Source of the DNA: Proluteimonas flavola
GTDB lineage: Bacteria; Pseudomonadota; Gammaproteobacteria; Xanthomonadales; Xanthomonadaceae
Length of the DNA: 47,214 nt
Assembly (NCBI RefSeq): GCF_021191705.1
Contig: NZ_JAIWPU010000016.1
Location: forward strand, 1-47,214
Reading direction: 5' to 3'
Below are positions 31,604 to 40,633 of the stretch, in pieces. How positions within the stretch are numbered: the stretch's first letter is position 1; each line of letters opens with the position of its first letter. Below the pieces are notes generated by a model, which was not told where the DNA came from, did no database searches, and worked only from the letters and a program-made list of their open reading frames with translations. The translations under genes and the position numbers were made by a program.

Positions 31604-33235
31604 ATGCATTCGATCGAAGTCGTCTTGGTGATGCTGCTGGCCGTGGTCGCCAGCGGTTACCTGACCCGTGTGCTGCCGCGCTGGCTGCCGCTGCCGTTGC
31701 CGCTGGTGCAGATCGCGCTGGGCGCGACGATCGCGGGCGTGTTCGGCCAGGGCGTCACCCTCGATCCGCACCTGTTCTTCGTGCTGTTCCTGCCGCCGCT
31801 GCTGTTCCTCGACGGCTGGCGGATTCCCAAGAGCGGCCTGTTCCGCGACCGCGGCCTGATCCTGCAACTGGCGCTGGGCCTGGTGGTGTTCACGGTTGTC
31901 GGCGCGGGCCTGCTGATCCACTGGATGATTCCGGTGATGCCGCTGGCGGTGGCGTTCGCGCTGGCGGCGATCGTGTCGCCGACCGATCCGATCGCGGTGT
32001 CGTCGATCGCCGCGCGTGCGCCGATTCCCAAGCGCGTGATGCACATCCTGGAAGGCGAATCGCTGCTCAACGACGCGTCCGGCCTGGTGTGCTTCCGCTT
32101 CGCGGTCGCCGCGGCGCTGACCGGCACGTTCTCGCTGATGTCGGCCTCGCTGACCTTCCTGTGGCTGGCATTGGCGGGCGTGACCGTGGGCGTGGCGCTG
32201 ACGATCGCGATCAACCGTGGCCATGCGCTGGTCTCGCGCGTGTTCGGCGAGGAGGCCGGCACCCCGATCCTGATCAGCCTGCTGACCCCGTTCGGCGCCT
32301 ATCTGCTGGCCGAGCAGATCGGCGCCTCGGGCATCCTGGCCGCAGTCGCCGCCGGCGTGACGATGAGCTACGTCGAACTCAGCGGCCGCGCGCTGGCCAC
32401 CACGCGCGTGCAGCGCGCCGCGGTCTGGGACACGGTGCAGTTCTCGCTCAACGGCATCATCTTCGTGCTGCTCGGCGAGCAGCTGCCGTGGATCGTGGAG
32501 CGCGCGGTGCGCTCGGTGCGCGAGGCCGGCCAGGTCGATCCGTGGTGGCTGGTGGTCTACGTCTTCGCGATCTACGCCGTCCTGTTCGCGCTGCGGTTCG
32601 CCTGGGTCTGGGTGTCGTTGTGGATCGGGCTCTACAGCAGCGGCCGTCACGACACGCGGCCGCGTGTGCGCCTGGTCACGGCGATGTCGCTGGCCGGCGT
32701 GCGCGGCGCGATCACCCTGGCCGGCGTGCTGACCCTGCCGCTGCTGCTCGACGACGGCACCCCGTTCCCGACCCGCGACCTGGCGATCTTCCTCGCCGCC
32801 GCGGTGATCATCCTGTCGCTGCTGCTCGGCAGTTTCGTGTTGCCGCGCCTGCTGCGCGGACTGGAAGTGCCCGAGGAAGACGAGGACGCACGCGAACTCG
32901 ACCGCGCCCGCCATGAAGCCGCGGTGGCCGCGGTGGCCGCCGTCGAACGCGCGCAGCACGCCCTGCCGGCGGCGCAGGCCAATCCGGACCTCTACGCCAG
33001 CGCCGCGGTGCGGGTGATGGCCCTGTATGAAGAGCGCCTGCGGCGCGACGGCACGCAGGGCGTGCAGGCCGCCGAACTGCGTCGCGCCGACGAGGCCGAG
33101 CGCGCGCTGCGCCTGGCGGGCGTGCAGGCCGAACGCGAACGGATCTACGCACTGGCGCGGCACCGCGAAATTTCCGACGCAGTCGCGCGCAGGCTGGTGC
33201 GCGATCTGGACCTGATGGAGGCGCGGTACCGTTAG
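31604..33235 (+). CDS. CPA1-family Na+/H+ antiporter
   Basis: A 543-residue cation/proton antiporter of the CPA1 (YjcE/NhaP-like) type. About twelve helices are followed by a hydrophilic C-terminal region of around 130 residues rich in Arg and Glu, probably a cytoplasmic coiled coil. The ion-binding core has Asp-Asp-equivalent residues: AAIVSPTDPIAVSSIA and EGESLLNDASGLVCFRFAV, followed by LLTPFGAYLLAEQIGASGIL and LAGVRGAITLAGVLTLPL. It should exchange Na+ (or K+) for H+ in pH and salt homeostasis. ATG 31604 opens the first helix. It has a divergent neighbour, the oligopeptidase gene, and ends at a family B repeat. Confidence 0.91.
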   Translation: MHSIEVVLVMLLAVVASGYLTRVLPRWLPLPLPLVQIALGATIAGVFGQGVTLDPHLFFVLFLPPLLFLDGWRIPKSGLFRDRGLILQLALGLVVFTVVGAGLLIHWMIPVMPLAVAFALAAIVSPTDPIAVSSIAARAPIPKRVMHILEGESLLNDASGLVCFRFAVAAALTGTFSLMSASLTFLWLALAGVTVGVALTIAINRGHALVSRVFGEEAGTPILISLLTPFGAYLLAEQIGASGILAAVAAGVTMSYVELSGRALATTRVQRAAVWDTVQFSLNGIIFVLLGEQLPWIVERAVRSVREAGQVDPWWLVVYVFAIYAVLFALRFAWVWVSLWIGLYSSGRHDTRPRVRLVTAMSLAGVRGAITLAGVLTLPLLLDDGTPFPTRDLAIFLAAAVIILSLLLGSFVLPRLLRGLEVPEEDEDARELDRARHEAAVAAVAAVERAQHALPAAQANPDLYASAAVRVMALYEERLRRDGTQGVQAAELRRADEAERALRLAGVQAERERIYALARHREISDAVARRLVRDLDLMEARYR

Positions 33236-33241
33236 GTCGAG

Positions 33242-33404
33242 CCCTCCCCCGTGTACGGGGGAGGGTTGGGTGGGGGCAAACCGTCAGATATGAGCGTGCT
33301 CGAGAGCTGGTCCTGCTTGAATCGGACGTTCCGGCGATCCTATGGTTCGCCCCCATCCAACCTTCCACCCGTAAAGGGCGCAATGCCCCGCATGCGGGGG
33401 AAGG
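33242..33404. repeat. Compound palindrome, family B, copy 3
   Basis: It starts with a perfect palindrome, CCCTCCCCCGTGTACGGGGG, then GTTGGGTGGGGGCAAACC. About 60 bases on are the inverse partner GGTTCGCCCCCATCCAACCT and a hairpin with GCCCCGCATGCGGGGGAAGG. The unit fills the gap between the convergent antiporter and DUF2218 genes. Confidence 0.8.
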
Positions 33405-33417
33405 CTTCAAAGCACGC

Positions 33418-33717
33418 TCAACCCGGCTGCCAGTCGAACGCCAGCGTCTCATCGCGCGCGAAGCGCTGCAGATGGTTTTCGATGACCTGCTGGTAGCGCT
33501 CGCTGTCCTCGGCCGTGGGCTGGGTCAGCACGATACGTAACGTGTCGCCTTCGACGAAGAAGTCGGCGCCGTTCTCCTCGCCCTGGAACGGGATGAAGGC
33601 ATGGCCGCCCTCGTCGTCGCGGGCGATCTCGAACTTGTGCCGCCAGTGGTTGCACAGCGTGCGCAACAGGCGCGGGGCGTCGTTGGACGACGTGGTCGCG
33701 GTGGTGGTGATCGACAT
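33418..33717 (-). CDS. DUF2218 family protein
   Basis: A 99-residue cytoplasmic protein matching DUF2218: LLRTLCNHWRHKFEIARDDE, FIPFQGEENGADFFVEGDTL, RIVLTQPTAEDSERYQQVIENHLQRFARDE. The mixed alpha/beta pattern is the family standard; members are of unknown function, often encoded near siderophore/iron genes, but nothing of that kind lies here. GGAG about seven bases before the ATG supports the start at 33717. It is divergent from the phosphoglycolate phosphatase (141-base gap) and convergent with the antiporter over a family B repeat. Confidence 0.82.
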   Translation of the reverse strand: MSITTTATTSSNDAPRLLRTLCNHWRHKFEIARDDEGGHAFIPFQGEENGADFFVEGDTLRIVLTQPTAEDSERYQQVIENHLQRFARDETLAFDWQPG

Positions 33718-33857
33718 CGTGGACTCCTGCGGGCGGCGCGTCGCCGCGGCCGCGAGCATAGGCGCGCGCGTGGACGTCGTGAAGCCCGGCGCGCCAACGC
33801 AGTGTTGCAGGGCCGATGCCGCACACTGTCCGCCCTCCCGTTCCCCGCAGGTGTTCC

Positions 33858-34532
33858 ATGGTTGATGCTGCCGCGCCGCGCGCATTCCCCTGGCCGGTCG
33901 TGCTGTTCGATCTCGACGGCACGCTCGTCGACAGTGCGTCCGACATCGCCGCCGCGGTCAATCGCCTGCTGGCCGAACTGGGCCATGCGCAGGTCGGCGA
34001 GGCCACGGTGCGCAGCTGGATCGGCGACGGCGCGCGCCAGCTGATCACCTCCGCGCTGCGCCACGCCGGCGACCTGCAGGACATCGATGCGGTGATGCCG
34101 CGTTTCATGCGCCACTACGCCGATTGCCTGTTGCTCGATCCGCAGCTCTATCCCGGCGTGGTCCCGACGCTGGAGGCGCTGCGCACAGCCGGCGTGCGGC
34201 TGGCGGTCTGCACCAACAAACCGGCGCAGTTCGTGCCGCCGCTGCTCGAAGCGCTGGGTATCGACGGCTACTTCGACGCGGTGCTCGGCGCTGGGGACCT
34301 GCCCGAGCGCAAGCCGCATCCGCTGCCGCTGCTGCACCTCGCGGAGGGCTTCGGCGTCGACATCGCGCAGTGCCTGATGGTCGGCGATTCGGCGGCCGAC
34401 GCCGGCGCCGCGATCGCGGCCGGCGCACCGCTGGTGCTGGTCGGCTATGGCTACCGGCGCGATTTCGACCTGCACGGCTGCGGCGCGCGCGCGGTGATCG
34501 AGCGGTTCGACCAGTTGCTCGAATTGCACTGA
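33858..34532 (+). CDS. gph: Phosphoglycolate phosphatase (HAD hydrolase)
   Basis: A 224-residue HAD-superfamily hydrolase. Motif I is LFDLDGTLVDS with the nucleophile and acid Asp pair; motif II Thr is in VCTNKP, the Lys in ERKPHP and the terminal acidic motif in MVGDSAADAGAA. The cap domain with WIGDGARQLITSAL is typical for Gph, which removes 2-phosphoglycolate formed after DNA repair of oxidised ends or by oxygenation. The ATG at 33858 has AGG upstream with a six- to eight-base spacing. It is followed by an odd G-tract and convergent with the ELM1-family gene. Confidence 0.9.
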   Translation: MVDAAAPRAFPWPVVLFDLDGTLVDSASDIAAAVNRLLAELGHAQVGEATVRSWIGDGARQLITSALRHAGDLQDIDAVMPRFMRHYADCLLLDPQLYPGVVPTLEALRTAGVRLAVCTNKPAQFVPPLLEALGIDGYFDAVLGAGDLPERKPHPLPLLHLAEGFGVDIAQCLMVGDSAADAGAAIAAGAPLVLVGYGYRRDFDLHGCGARAVIERFDQLLELH

Positions 34533-34546
34533 CGGCGCCGGCGCCT

Positions 34547-34638
<92 letters not shown>

Positions 34639-34666
34639 GGAGCAACCGTCGCAATTTCGGCAGGTG

Positions 34667-35650
34667 TCAAAGCCGCAGCCGCGCACGCACCTCGGCCGCG
34701 ATCCGCGCGGTCTCGCGCAACGGCGTGACATCGAACGCCGGCAGCCCTGCCTCGAACGGCCGCGCGCGTCCATCCGCGAGCAGTCCCTCGACGAAGCGTT
34801 GTGGCGCGCCGTCGAGCGGCCCCGGCGCGAACACGAACACCGGCGCCTGCGTCGCGCAGGCCTCCGACAGCATGTTGACCGAGTCCGAAGAACAGACGAT
34901 GCGGTCGGCCCAGCCGAGCATGCCGGCGTACGGATTCGCGCCGTCGCGGTCGTCTGCCCAGACGCTGCCGGCGCGTCCGGCATAACGGCTGCGTATGGCG
35001 TCGCGCACTTCGGGCGATGTCCGCCGCGATCCGGTCAGCAGCAGGCTGCCGCCATCGCGCGCGACGATTGCGTCGAGCCGGTCGGCGAGCGCGGTGAACG
35101 CGGCGACATCGAAACGCCCATGGCGCGAATCGCCGCCGAGCAGCACCGCGATCCGCGGGCCGGGCAGCGCGCCGATTTCAGGATGCGCATCGCGCGCGGC
35201 GGCCAGCCACGCGTCGTCGACCGGATGCAGGCTGCCGCGCAGCACCAGCACGTTGTCGCCGCGCAGGGCATCGTGCTCGGGCACGACGACGAGATCCCAA
35301 TGCCGCGGATCGATCCGTGGATCGAGGATCTGCACCGTGCGTGCGCCGCGCTGGCCGGCCAGGCGCGTCGCGAGCGCGGCCTGGCGGCCGCAGCCGATCG
35401 CGATGTCCGGCGTGGTGTCGAGACGCGAGGCGTAGCCGCTGCCGAAGGCGTGAAGCGCAAACGGCAACACACGCGGCGCAGCCCAGCGCCACGGCGCGCG
35501 CGGGCCGAGATGCAGGGCCTCGGCCTGCGGCGACAGCGCGGCGGCCAGCGCTTCGGCCTGGCGCGCGTTGCCGGCGCGCCCATCGCTGAACGCCCAGATC
35601 CGTCCGCAATCCCGCTCTTCGCCTGGCCTACGTTCCACGTATGTGATCAT
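34667..35650 (-). CDS. ELM1 family (DUF1022) protein
   Basis: A 327-residue protein with motifs of the mitochondrial fission ELM1-like bacterial family: [20 protein letters not shown], a [14 protein letters not shown] segment, [28 protein letters not shown] and the late [14 protein letters not shown]. The fold is a GT-B-like double Rossmann pattern, so a glycosyltransferase-type activity is a possibility; bacterial members of the group are sometimes found among cell-envelope genes. The gene lies several kb before the LPS cluster. The start at 35650 has no strong Shine-Dalgarno. Divergent from the RutE-like gene (85-base gap). Confidence 0.8.
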   Translation of the reverse strand: MITYVERRPGEERDCGRIWAFSDGRAGNARQAEALAAALSPQAEALHLGPRAPWRWAAPRVLPFALHAFGSGYASRLDTTPDIAIGCGRQAALATRLAGQRGARTVQILDPRIDPRHWDLVVVPEHDALRGDNVLVLRGSLHPVDDAWLAAARDAHPEIGALPGPRIAVLLGGDSRHGRFDVAAFTALADRLDAIVARDGGSLLLTGSRRTSPEVRDAIRSRYAGRAGSVWADDRDGANPYAGMLGWADRIVCSSDSVNMLSEACATQAPVFVFAPGPLDGAPQRFVEGLLADGRARPFEAGLPAFDVTPLRETARIAAEVRARLRL

Positions 35651-35735
35651 CCGTTCTGCGCCTTCGCACGCGTCGCGCCGCCGCAGGACTCTACACTGCG
35701 GCCCTGCCTGGCCCCATCCGATCCGAGGTTGCCCG

Positions 35736-36323
35736 ATGACCGCTGTTCTGCCCGATGCCGCGCTCGACCAGCTGTTCCGCACCGCCCGCACCTACAACGG
35801 GTTCAGCGGCGAGATCAGCGACGACACGCTGCGCCAGCTCTACGACCTGCTGAAGTTCGCACCGACGTCGGCCAACTCCTCGCCTGCGCGCTTCGTGTTC
35901 GTGAAATCGGCGCAGGGCAAGGCGAAGCTCGGTCCGGCATTGAGCGAAGGCAACTACGAGAAAACGATGTCGGCGCCGGTGACGGTGATCGTCGCCCACG
36001 ACGAGGATTTCCACGAGAAACTGCCGTTCCTGTTTCCGCACACCGATGCGAAGAGCTGGTTCGACGGTCCGCGCGCGAACCGTGAGGTGCCGGCGTTCCG
36101 CAACGGCAGCCTGCAGGGCGCCTACCTGATCCTGGCTGCGCGCGCGCTGGGTCTGGATACCGGGGCGATGTCCGGCTTCGACAACGCCAAGGTCGACGAC
36201 GCCTTCTTCGCCGGCACCGCGATCAAGTCCAATTTCCTGGTCAATCTGGGCAGGGGCGATCCGTCGACGATCTTCGCGCGCTCGCCGCGCCTGCCGTTCG
36301 ACGAGGCCGCGCGCATCGTCTGA
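35736..36323 (+). CDS. Malonic semialdehyde reductase RutE-like nitroreductase
   Basis: A 195-residue FMN-dependent reductase of the nitroreductase superfamily closest to RutE/Had[60 protein letters not shown] and a late [12 protein letters not shown]. RutE reduces malonic semialdehyde from pyrimidine breakdown, but no other rut gene is near, so a general quinone/nitro reductase role fits too. GAGG precedes the ATG (about eight bases), and TACACT at 35692-35697 is a candidate -10. It is the divergent partner of the ELM1-family gene. Confidence 0.87.
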   Translation: MTAVLPDAALDQLFRTARTYNGFSGEISDDTLRQLYDLLKFAPTSANSSPARFVFVKSAQGKAKLGPALSEGNYEKTMSAPVTVIVAHDEDFHEKLPFLFPHTDAKSWFDGPRANREVPAFRNGSLQGAYLILAARALGLDTGAMSGFDNAKVDDAFFAGTAIKSNFLVNLGRGDPSTIFARSPRLPFDEAARIV

Positions 36324-36406
36324 ATGTTTTCTGCCGCGCGGCCGCGATCCGGCCCTGCGGGCTTCAATTCTGTCCGTACCACCCACCACCGTTCGAGGAT
36401 CCGTCC

Positions 36407-37123
36407 ATGCGTACCGCCCATTTGTTGCTCCCGCTTGCCGCCGCCCTTGCCCTTGCCGCCTGCGCCCAGCAGGACCAGGCAGCGGGCGACGCGACCCCGC
36501 CCGCCGCGTCCGCGCCCGCACAGCCGTCGTCCGAGGCGCTGGCCGAGACCGAGCCGACCGCCGAAGCCATCGCCGGCGTGTCCGGCACCTACGTGCTCGA
36601 TCCCAACCACACCGATGTGATCGCGCAGTGGAGCCACTTCGGTTTCTCCAATCCGATCGCGCACTTCGGCGAAGTCTCCGGCCAGATCGTCTACGACGCG
36701 GAGAACGTCGGCGCGTCGTCGGTCGAAGTCACGCTGCCGCTGTCGGGCCTGAACTCGCACGTCGGCGATTTCGACGACCACCTGCGCAGCGCCGATTTCT
36801 TCGACGCGGCCAAGTTCCCGAACGCCACGTTCAAGAGCACCTCGGTCGAGAGCGCCGGCACCAACCAGCTCAAGGTCACCGGCGACCTGACGATCAAGGA
36901 CATCACCAAGCCGGTGGTGCTCGACGTCACGATCAACAAGTTCGGCGAACAGCCGATGGCCAAGCGCGCCGCCGCCGGTTTCGATGCCGTCGCACAGATC
37001 AAGCGCAGCGATTTCGGCGTCGGTGCGTATGTGCCGAACGTCAGCGACGAAGTCGAACTGCGCATCACCACCGAGGCCCTCGTCGCCGAGGGTGCAGCGC
37101 CGGCCGGCGCGTCCGCGCAGTAA
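36407..37123 (+). CDS. YceI-family lipoprotein
   Basis: A 238-residue protein. The lipobox LAAC with Cys19 predicts a lipoprotein, followed by a disordered Ala/Pro/Ser/Gln-rich linker to about residue 58. The YceI lipocalin-like beta barrel begins at TYVLDPNHTDVIAQWSHFG and ends with VELRITTEAL, matching the family that binds isoprenoids such as octaprenyl phenol. The lipid anchor plus linker differs from soluble YceI proteins. The Shine-Dalgarno GAGGAT lies eight bases before the ATG. A strong terminator follows at 37138. Codon use is like the surroundings. Confidence 0.9.
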   Translation: MRTAHLLLPLAAALALAACAQQDQAAGDATPPAASAPAQPSSEALAETEPTAEAIAGVSGTYVLDPNHTDVIAQWSHFGFSNPIAHFGEVSGQIVYDAENVGASSVEVTLPLSGLNSHVGDFDDHLRSADFFDAAKFPNATFKSTSVESAGTNQLKVTGDLTIKDITKPVVLDVTINKFGEQPMAKRAAAGFDAVAQIKRSDFGVGAYVPNVSDEVELRITTEALVAEGAAPAGASAQ

Positions 37124-37137
37124 TATTCCGCGTCACG

Positions 37138-37176
37138 ACGCCGGCGCACGGGTCTCCCTGCGCCGGCGTTTTCGTT
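37138..37176 (+). terminator. Rho-independent terminator of the yceI gene
   Basis: ACGCCGGCGCA (37138-37148) and TGCGCCGGCGT (37159-37169) make a perfect 11-base stem with a ten-base loop, followed by TTCGTTT. It starts 15 bases after the yceI stop. Confidence 0.85.
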
Positions 37177-37187
37177 TCCGCGTCCGG

Positions 37188-37193
37188 GATTCT
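37188..37193 (+). promoter_or_regulatory. Candidate -10 box for a leaderless pirin transcript
   Basis: GATTCT lies six bases (GCCGTC) before the ATG at 37200, after the yceI terminator. The hexamer is weaker than those of lpxL and dinG. No Shine-Dalgarno is visible. Confidence 0.3.
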
Positions 37194-37199
37194 GCCGTC

Positions 37200-37880
37200 A
37201 TGAAAGTCCATCGCCCCGCCGACCGGCGCGGCCGCACCACGCACGGCGCCCGCACGCGCCTGTGCGCGTTCTCCAGCGGCGATTTCCACGATCCCGACTG
37301 GCTGGGTTTCGGTGCGCTGCGCCAGCTCAACGAGGACCACCTGCCGCCGAACGCGACCGTGCCGTCGCAGCGCGTGGCGAACATGGAACTGCTGACGCTG
37401 GTGCTCGACGGCATGCTGGCCCGCGATGGCATCGCGCTCGACGCCGGGGCACTGGCGTGGACCGGCGCCGGTCATGGCAGTCACACGCCGGTCGAAACCG
37501 CGGGCGCCGAGGGTGCGCGCGTGTTGCGCATCGCGATCCAGCCCGACCGGGTCAATCTGCCGCCGGCCGGCGATGTCGTGCGTATCGTGGCCGTCGATGG
37601 CTGGACGCCGCTGGCCGCGCCCGATGGCGCGGCGGACAGCCTGCCGATCCGCCAGCAGGCCTGGCTGCGCCATGCGCGACTGGCGCCCGGTGCGCGTCTG
37701 GCGCTGACGCTCGACGCCACGCAGCGGCACTGGCTGCAGATCCTGCGCGGCCGCGTGGCCGTCGACGGTCAGTCCCTGACGGCCGGCGATGCACTGGGTT
37801 GGCACGACGAAGCCATTGCCAGCGATCTCGTCGCCGCATCCGAGGGCGCCGGACTGCTGCTGATCACCCTGCCGGGCTGA
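37200..37880 (+). CDS. Pirin-like bicupin protein without the canonical metal ligands
   Basis: A 226-residue protein of the pirin/YhaK group: DPDWLGFGALRQLNEDHL corresponds to the standard GFGPLRVLNED, and the two-cupin length of about 230 is normal for YhaK. The metal motif HPHRDMEIVTYVLEG of pirins is replaced by VPSQRVANMELLTLVLDG, so the HxH is missing; the later H...E pair is also altered (GAGHGSHTPVET). The metal and quercetinase activity are therefore doubtful. Positive Arg/His-rich N-terminus (1-20) is unusual. It starts 23 bases after the yceI terminator and 44 bases before the zinc-finger gene. Confidence 0.82.
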   Translation: MKVHRPADRRGRTTHGARTRLCAFSSGDFHDPDWLGFGALRQLNEDHLPPNATVPSQRVANMELLTLVLDGMLARDGIALDAGALAWTGAGHGSHTPVETAGAEGARVLRIAIQPDRVNLPPAGDVVRIVAVDGWTPLAAPDGAADSLPIRQQAWLRHARLAPGARLALTLDATQRHWLQILRGRVAVDGQSLTAGDALGWHDEAIASDLVAASEGAGLLLITLPG

Positions 37881-37924
37881 GCCCGCCGCTACGGCCGCGC
37901 GCTAGAATGGCGGCCTCCACGCCG

Positions 37925-38131
37925 ATGAAACCCGCCGTCATGACCGCAGCCCCGACGCAAGCCAACGCCGCCCAGCGCTACGAAGTGCGCCGCGCCGACC
38001 TGCCGCTGAGCTGTCCGCTGCCGTCGATGGCGCTGTGGAACTCGCATCCGCGCGTCTATCTGCCGATCGAGGCCGAGAACGGCGAATCCGATTGCCCGTA
38101 CTGCGGCGCGCACTTCGTTCTCGTCGACTGA
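37925..38131 (+). CDS. Small zinc-finger protein (zf-CHCC type)
   Basis: A 68-residue protein with a C...H...CxxC pattern: Cys in LSCPLPSM, His in NSHPRVYLPI, then DCPYCGAHFVLVD. It matches the short zf-CHCC family related to the C-terminus of NDUFS6 of complex I. A single zinc site is expected. The gene is 22 bases before the glycosyltransferase gene, and this pairing is common in Xanthomonads. TAGAAT at 37903-37908 is a likely -10, leaving a leader of around ten bases without a Shine-Dalgarno. A second ATG at 37940 could also be the start. Confidence 0.82.
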   Translation: MKPAVMTAAPTQANAAQRYEVRRADLPLSCPLPSMALWNSHPRVYLPIEAENGESDCPYCGAHFVLVD

Positions 38132-38153
38132 TCCCGGCGCGCTCCGCGCCCGC

Positions 38154-39275
38154 ATGCGTCGACCGCTGACCGTCATCCAGTTGCTGCCGGCACTGTCGTC
38201 GGGCGGCGTCGAGCGCTCCGCGATCGAGATCGCCCAGGCGCTGGTCGATGCCGGCCACCGCGCCATCGTCGTCTCCGCCGGCGGACGGCTCGTGCCTGCA
38301 TTGGAGGCGACCGGCGCGACCCACGTCACCCTCGACATCGGTGCGAAATCGCTCCGGGTGCTGCGCCACGTGCGAAGCCTTCGCCGCCTGTTCGCCGAAA
38401 CCGGCGCCGACATCGTCCACGCGCGTTCGCGACTGCCGGCGTGGATCGGCTGGTGGGCCCTGCGCGGCATGCCCGAAGCGCATCGTCCGCATTTCGTCAC
38501 CACCATGCACGGGCTCAATTCGCCGTCGCGCTACAGCGCGATCATGGCCCGCGGCGAACGCGTGATCTGCGTGTCGGACACCGTGCGCGACTATCTGCTG
38601 CAGCACTACCCGGCGACACCGCTGACCCGCCTGCGGGTGATCCCGCGCGGCATCGATCCGACGCAGTTTCCGGCCACGCCGCATCCCGACGCGGCCGCGC
38701 GGGCCGACGTCGCGGCGCGCTGGCCGGCGCTCGGTGGCGATGGCCCGCTGCTGCTGTTGCCGGGACGCGGCACGCGGCTGAAAGGCCATCACGATGCGAT
38801 CGCGCTGCTTGCCGACCTGCGCGCCGGCGGCCTCGACGCGCGCCTGTGGATGCCCGGCGCACGCGAAGCGGGGCGCGAGGCCTACCTCGACGAACTCGCG
38901 CGCGCCGCCGAGGCCGTGGGCTGCGGCGATGCGCTGGCGATGACCGCACCCACCGACGCGATCGCGCGTGCCTACGCGGCCAGCGATCTGGTGCTGCAGC
39001 TCTCGCGCAAACCCGAGGCCTTCGGCCGCACCGTGCTCGAAGCGCTGTCGTGCGCGCGGCCGGTCGTCGGCTGGGCGCACGGCGGCGTCGGCGAACTGCT
39101 CACGCAGTTGCAGCCTGAAGGCGCGGTGGCGCCCTTCGATCGCGGTGCATTGGCGCACGCCGCACGCGCGCTGGTCACGCGAGCGCCGGCGCGAGCCGGT
39201 ACGATGCCCGACACGCTGCGTGCGATGCAGGAGGCGACCCTCGCGGTCTATGACGAGTTCGACGACGACAACTGA
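38154..39275 (+). CDS. Glycosyltransferase family 4 (LPS core-type)
   Basis: A 373-residue GT-B glycosyltransferase. The N-terminal domain has LLPALSSGGVERSAIEIAQA, then HARSRLPAWIGWWA and VTTMHGLNSPSRY. The C-terminal, nucleotide-sugar binding half has VIPRGIDPTQFP, LLLPGRGTRLKGH, and the acceptor/donor EX7E-type segment SRKPEAFGRTVLEALSCARP, with VVGWAHGGVGELL. It probably adds a sugar in lipopolysaccharide core synthesis in the cytoplasm. Neighbours support this: it overlaps the O-antigen ligase gene by 26 bases and lies beside lpxL-like and waaA. The acceptor sugar is not determinable. Confidence 0.88.
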   Translation: MRRPLTVIQLLPALSSGGVERSAIEIAQALVDAGHRAIVVSAGGRLVPALEATGATHVTLDIGAKSLRVLRHVRSLRRLFAETGADIVHARSRLPAWIGWWALRGMPEAHRPHFVTTMHGLNSPSRYSAIMARGERVICVSDTVRDYLLQHYPATPLTRLRVIPRGIDPTQFPATPHPDAAARADVAARWPALGGDGPLLLLPGRGTRLKGHHDAIALLADLRAGGLDARLWMPGAREAGREAYLDELARAAEAVGCGDALAMTAPTDAIARAYAASDLVLQLSRKPEAFGRTVLEALSCARPVVGWAHGGVGELLTQLQPEGAVAPFDRGALAHAARALVTRAPARAGTMPDTLRAMQEATLAVYDEFDDDN

Positions 39276-40605
39276 GCCGACGACCGGCGCGCGCGCGCCG
39301 CGGTCCGTCGGCTGGCGCTGGGCGCCGCACTGGGTACTGGCTTTCGTGATCCTGTGGCCCGCGCCGGGGTACGCCGAGGGCGTGATGGTGCTGGGTGCGC
39401 TGGCCGCGATCATCCATCTGGTCGGCGTGCGCTTCCGTGGCGGCGCTGCGTTGCTCAGCGCGCCGGCATGGGCGCTCACCAGCGTGCTGTTCTTCGCCTA
39501 CTGGCTGCCGCAGTTGCTGTCGGCGGTGGATTCGGTCGATGTCGGACGCGCGCTGCGCGAGGCGCTGGTCGATCTGCGTTACCTGCCGTTCCTGTGGCTG
39601 GTGGCGTCCGCAGTCGCGACGCGTCGCGGCCGGCGCATCACGCTCGGGGGCCTGGCGGTCATCGTCGCGGTGTGGACGCTCGACGGCCTGTGCGAGGTCG
39701 TGTTCGGCACCAGTCCGCTGTTCTTCGGCATCGACCAGCTCAAGCAGCTCATCAGCGGCCGGCCGATGTGCACCGTCGAAGAGGTCGCGCTCGCCGATCG
39801 CCTCGGCGGCGTGCTCGGCCCCTGCAATCTCAAACTCGGCGTGGTGCTGGCGAGCCTGTCGCCGTTCGGCCTGTACTGGGCCGGACGCCGCTTCGGCGCG
39901 AGTGGCTGGGTGGTCGCGAGCGCGGCGATCGGCATCGTGCTGCTGTTCGCGGGTTCGCGCGCGTCGTGGCTGACCTACGCGCTGGTGCTGCTGCTGTCAG
40001 GCTGGCGCCTGCTCGGCTGGCGTCGCCTGCTGGCGGTGTTCGCCGCCGGCGTCGTCGTCTCCGTGGTCGCGGCCGTGAGTTCGCCACAGGTCCGCGAACG
40101 CATCGAGCGCACCGCGACGGGCCTGGCGGCCGATGAGGCCGGCGTCGACACCGCGCTGTCGGGCCGCGCCCGCATCTGGGATGCGGCGCTGTGCATGGTG
40201 CGCGAGAATCCGGTCAACGGCGTCGGTGCGCGCGGCTTCCGCGAAGCCTTCCCCGGCTGCGATCCGCGCCCCGACGAGATGGCGGCCTGGGGCGACGGCC
40301 CTGCGTTCCACGCCCACCAGATCGTGCTCGAGATCGGCAGCGAGACCGGACTCATCGGCCTGCTGATGTGGCTGGCCGGCGTCGCGATGGCCTGGCGCGC
40401 CTGGCGCTTCGCCACGCCCGAAGCGCGCGAACAGGCGCGCCCGGCGATGCTCGCGCTGGCGGTCACCGTGTTCCCGCTCAATACGCATCTCGCGTTCTAT
40501 TCGACGTTCTGGGGCGGCTTCACGCTGCTGCTGTCGGCCCTGTATGCCGGCAGCCTGCTGGCGCGCGTGGAACCGGTGCGGCCTGAGGATGGCGTGCTGC
40601 GCTGA
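39250..40605 (+). CDS. O-antigen ligase family protein
   Basis: A 451-residue membrane protein with about ten to twelve helices in the O-antigen ligase (WaaL/Wzy_C) pattern. Key region: a large periplasmic loop after helix 9 containing LSGRARIWDAALCMVRENPVNGVGARGFREAFPGC and the late HAHQIVLEIGSETGLIGLLM, where H is conserved and needed for ligation in studied WaaL. It should join undecaprenyl-linked O-antigen to the lipid A core on the periplasmic face. The ATG at 39250 overlaps the glycosyltransferase gene by 26 bases, so both are translated from one transcript. The N-terminal 18 residues are a polar Thr/Glu-rich lead. Confidence 0.87.
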   Translation: MTSSTTTTEPTTGARAPRSVGWRWAPHWVLAFVILWPAPGYAEGVMVLGALAAIIHLVGVRFRGGAALLSAPAWALTSVLFFAYWLPQLLSAVDSVDVGRALREALVDLRYLPFLWLVASAVATRRGRRITLGGLAVIVAVWTLDGLCEVVFGTSPLFFGIDQLKQLISGRPMCTVEEVALADRLGGVLGPCNLKLGVVLASLSPFGLYWAGRRFGASGWVVASAAIGIVLLFAGSRASWLTYALVLLLSGWRLLGWRRLLAVFAAGVVVSVVAAVSSPQVRERIERTATGLAADEAGVDTALSGRARIWDAALCMVRENPVNGVGARGFREAFPGCDPRPDEMAAWGDGPAFHAHQIVLEIGSETGLIGLLMWLAGVAMAWRAWRFATPEAREQARPAMLALAVTVFPLNTHLAFYSTFWGGFTLLLSALYAGSLLARVEPVRPEDGVLR

Positions 40606-40633
40606 GCGCGATACGGCGGCGGGCTGCGGCCCC

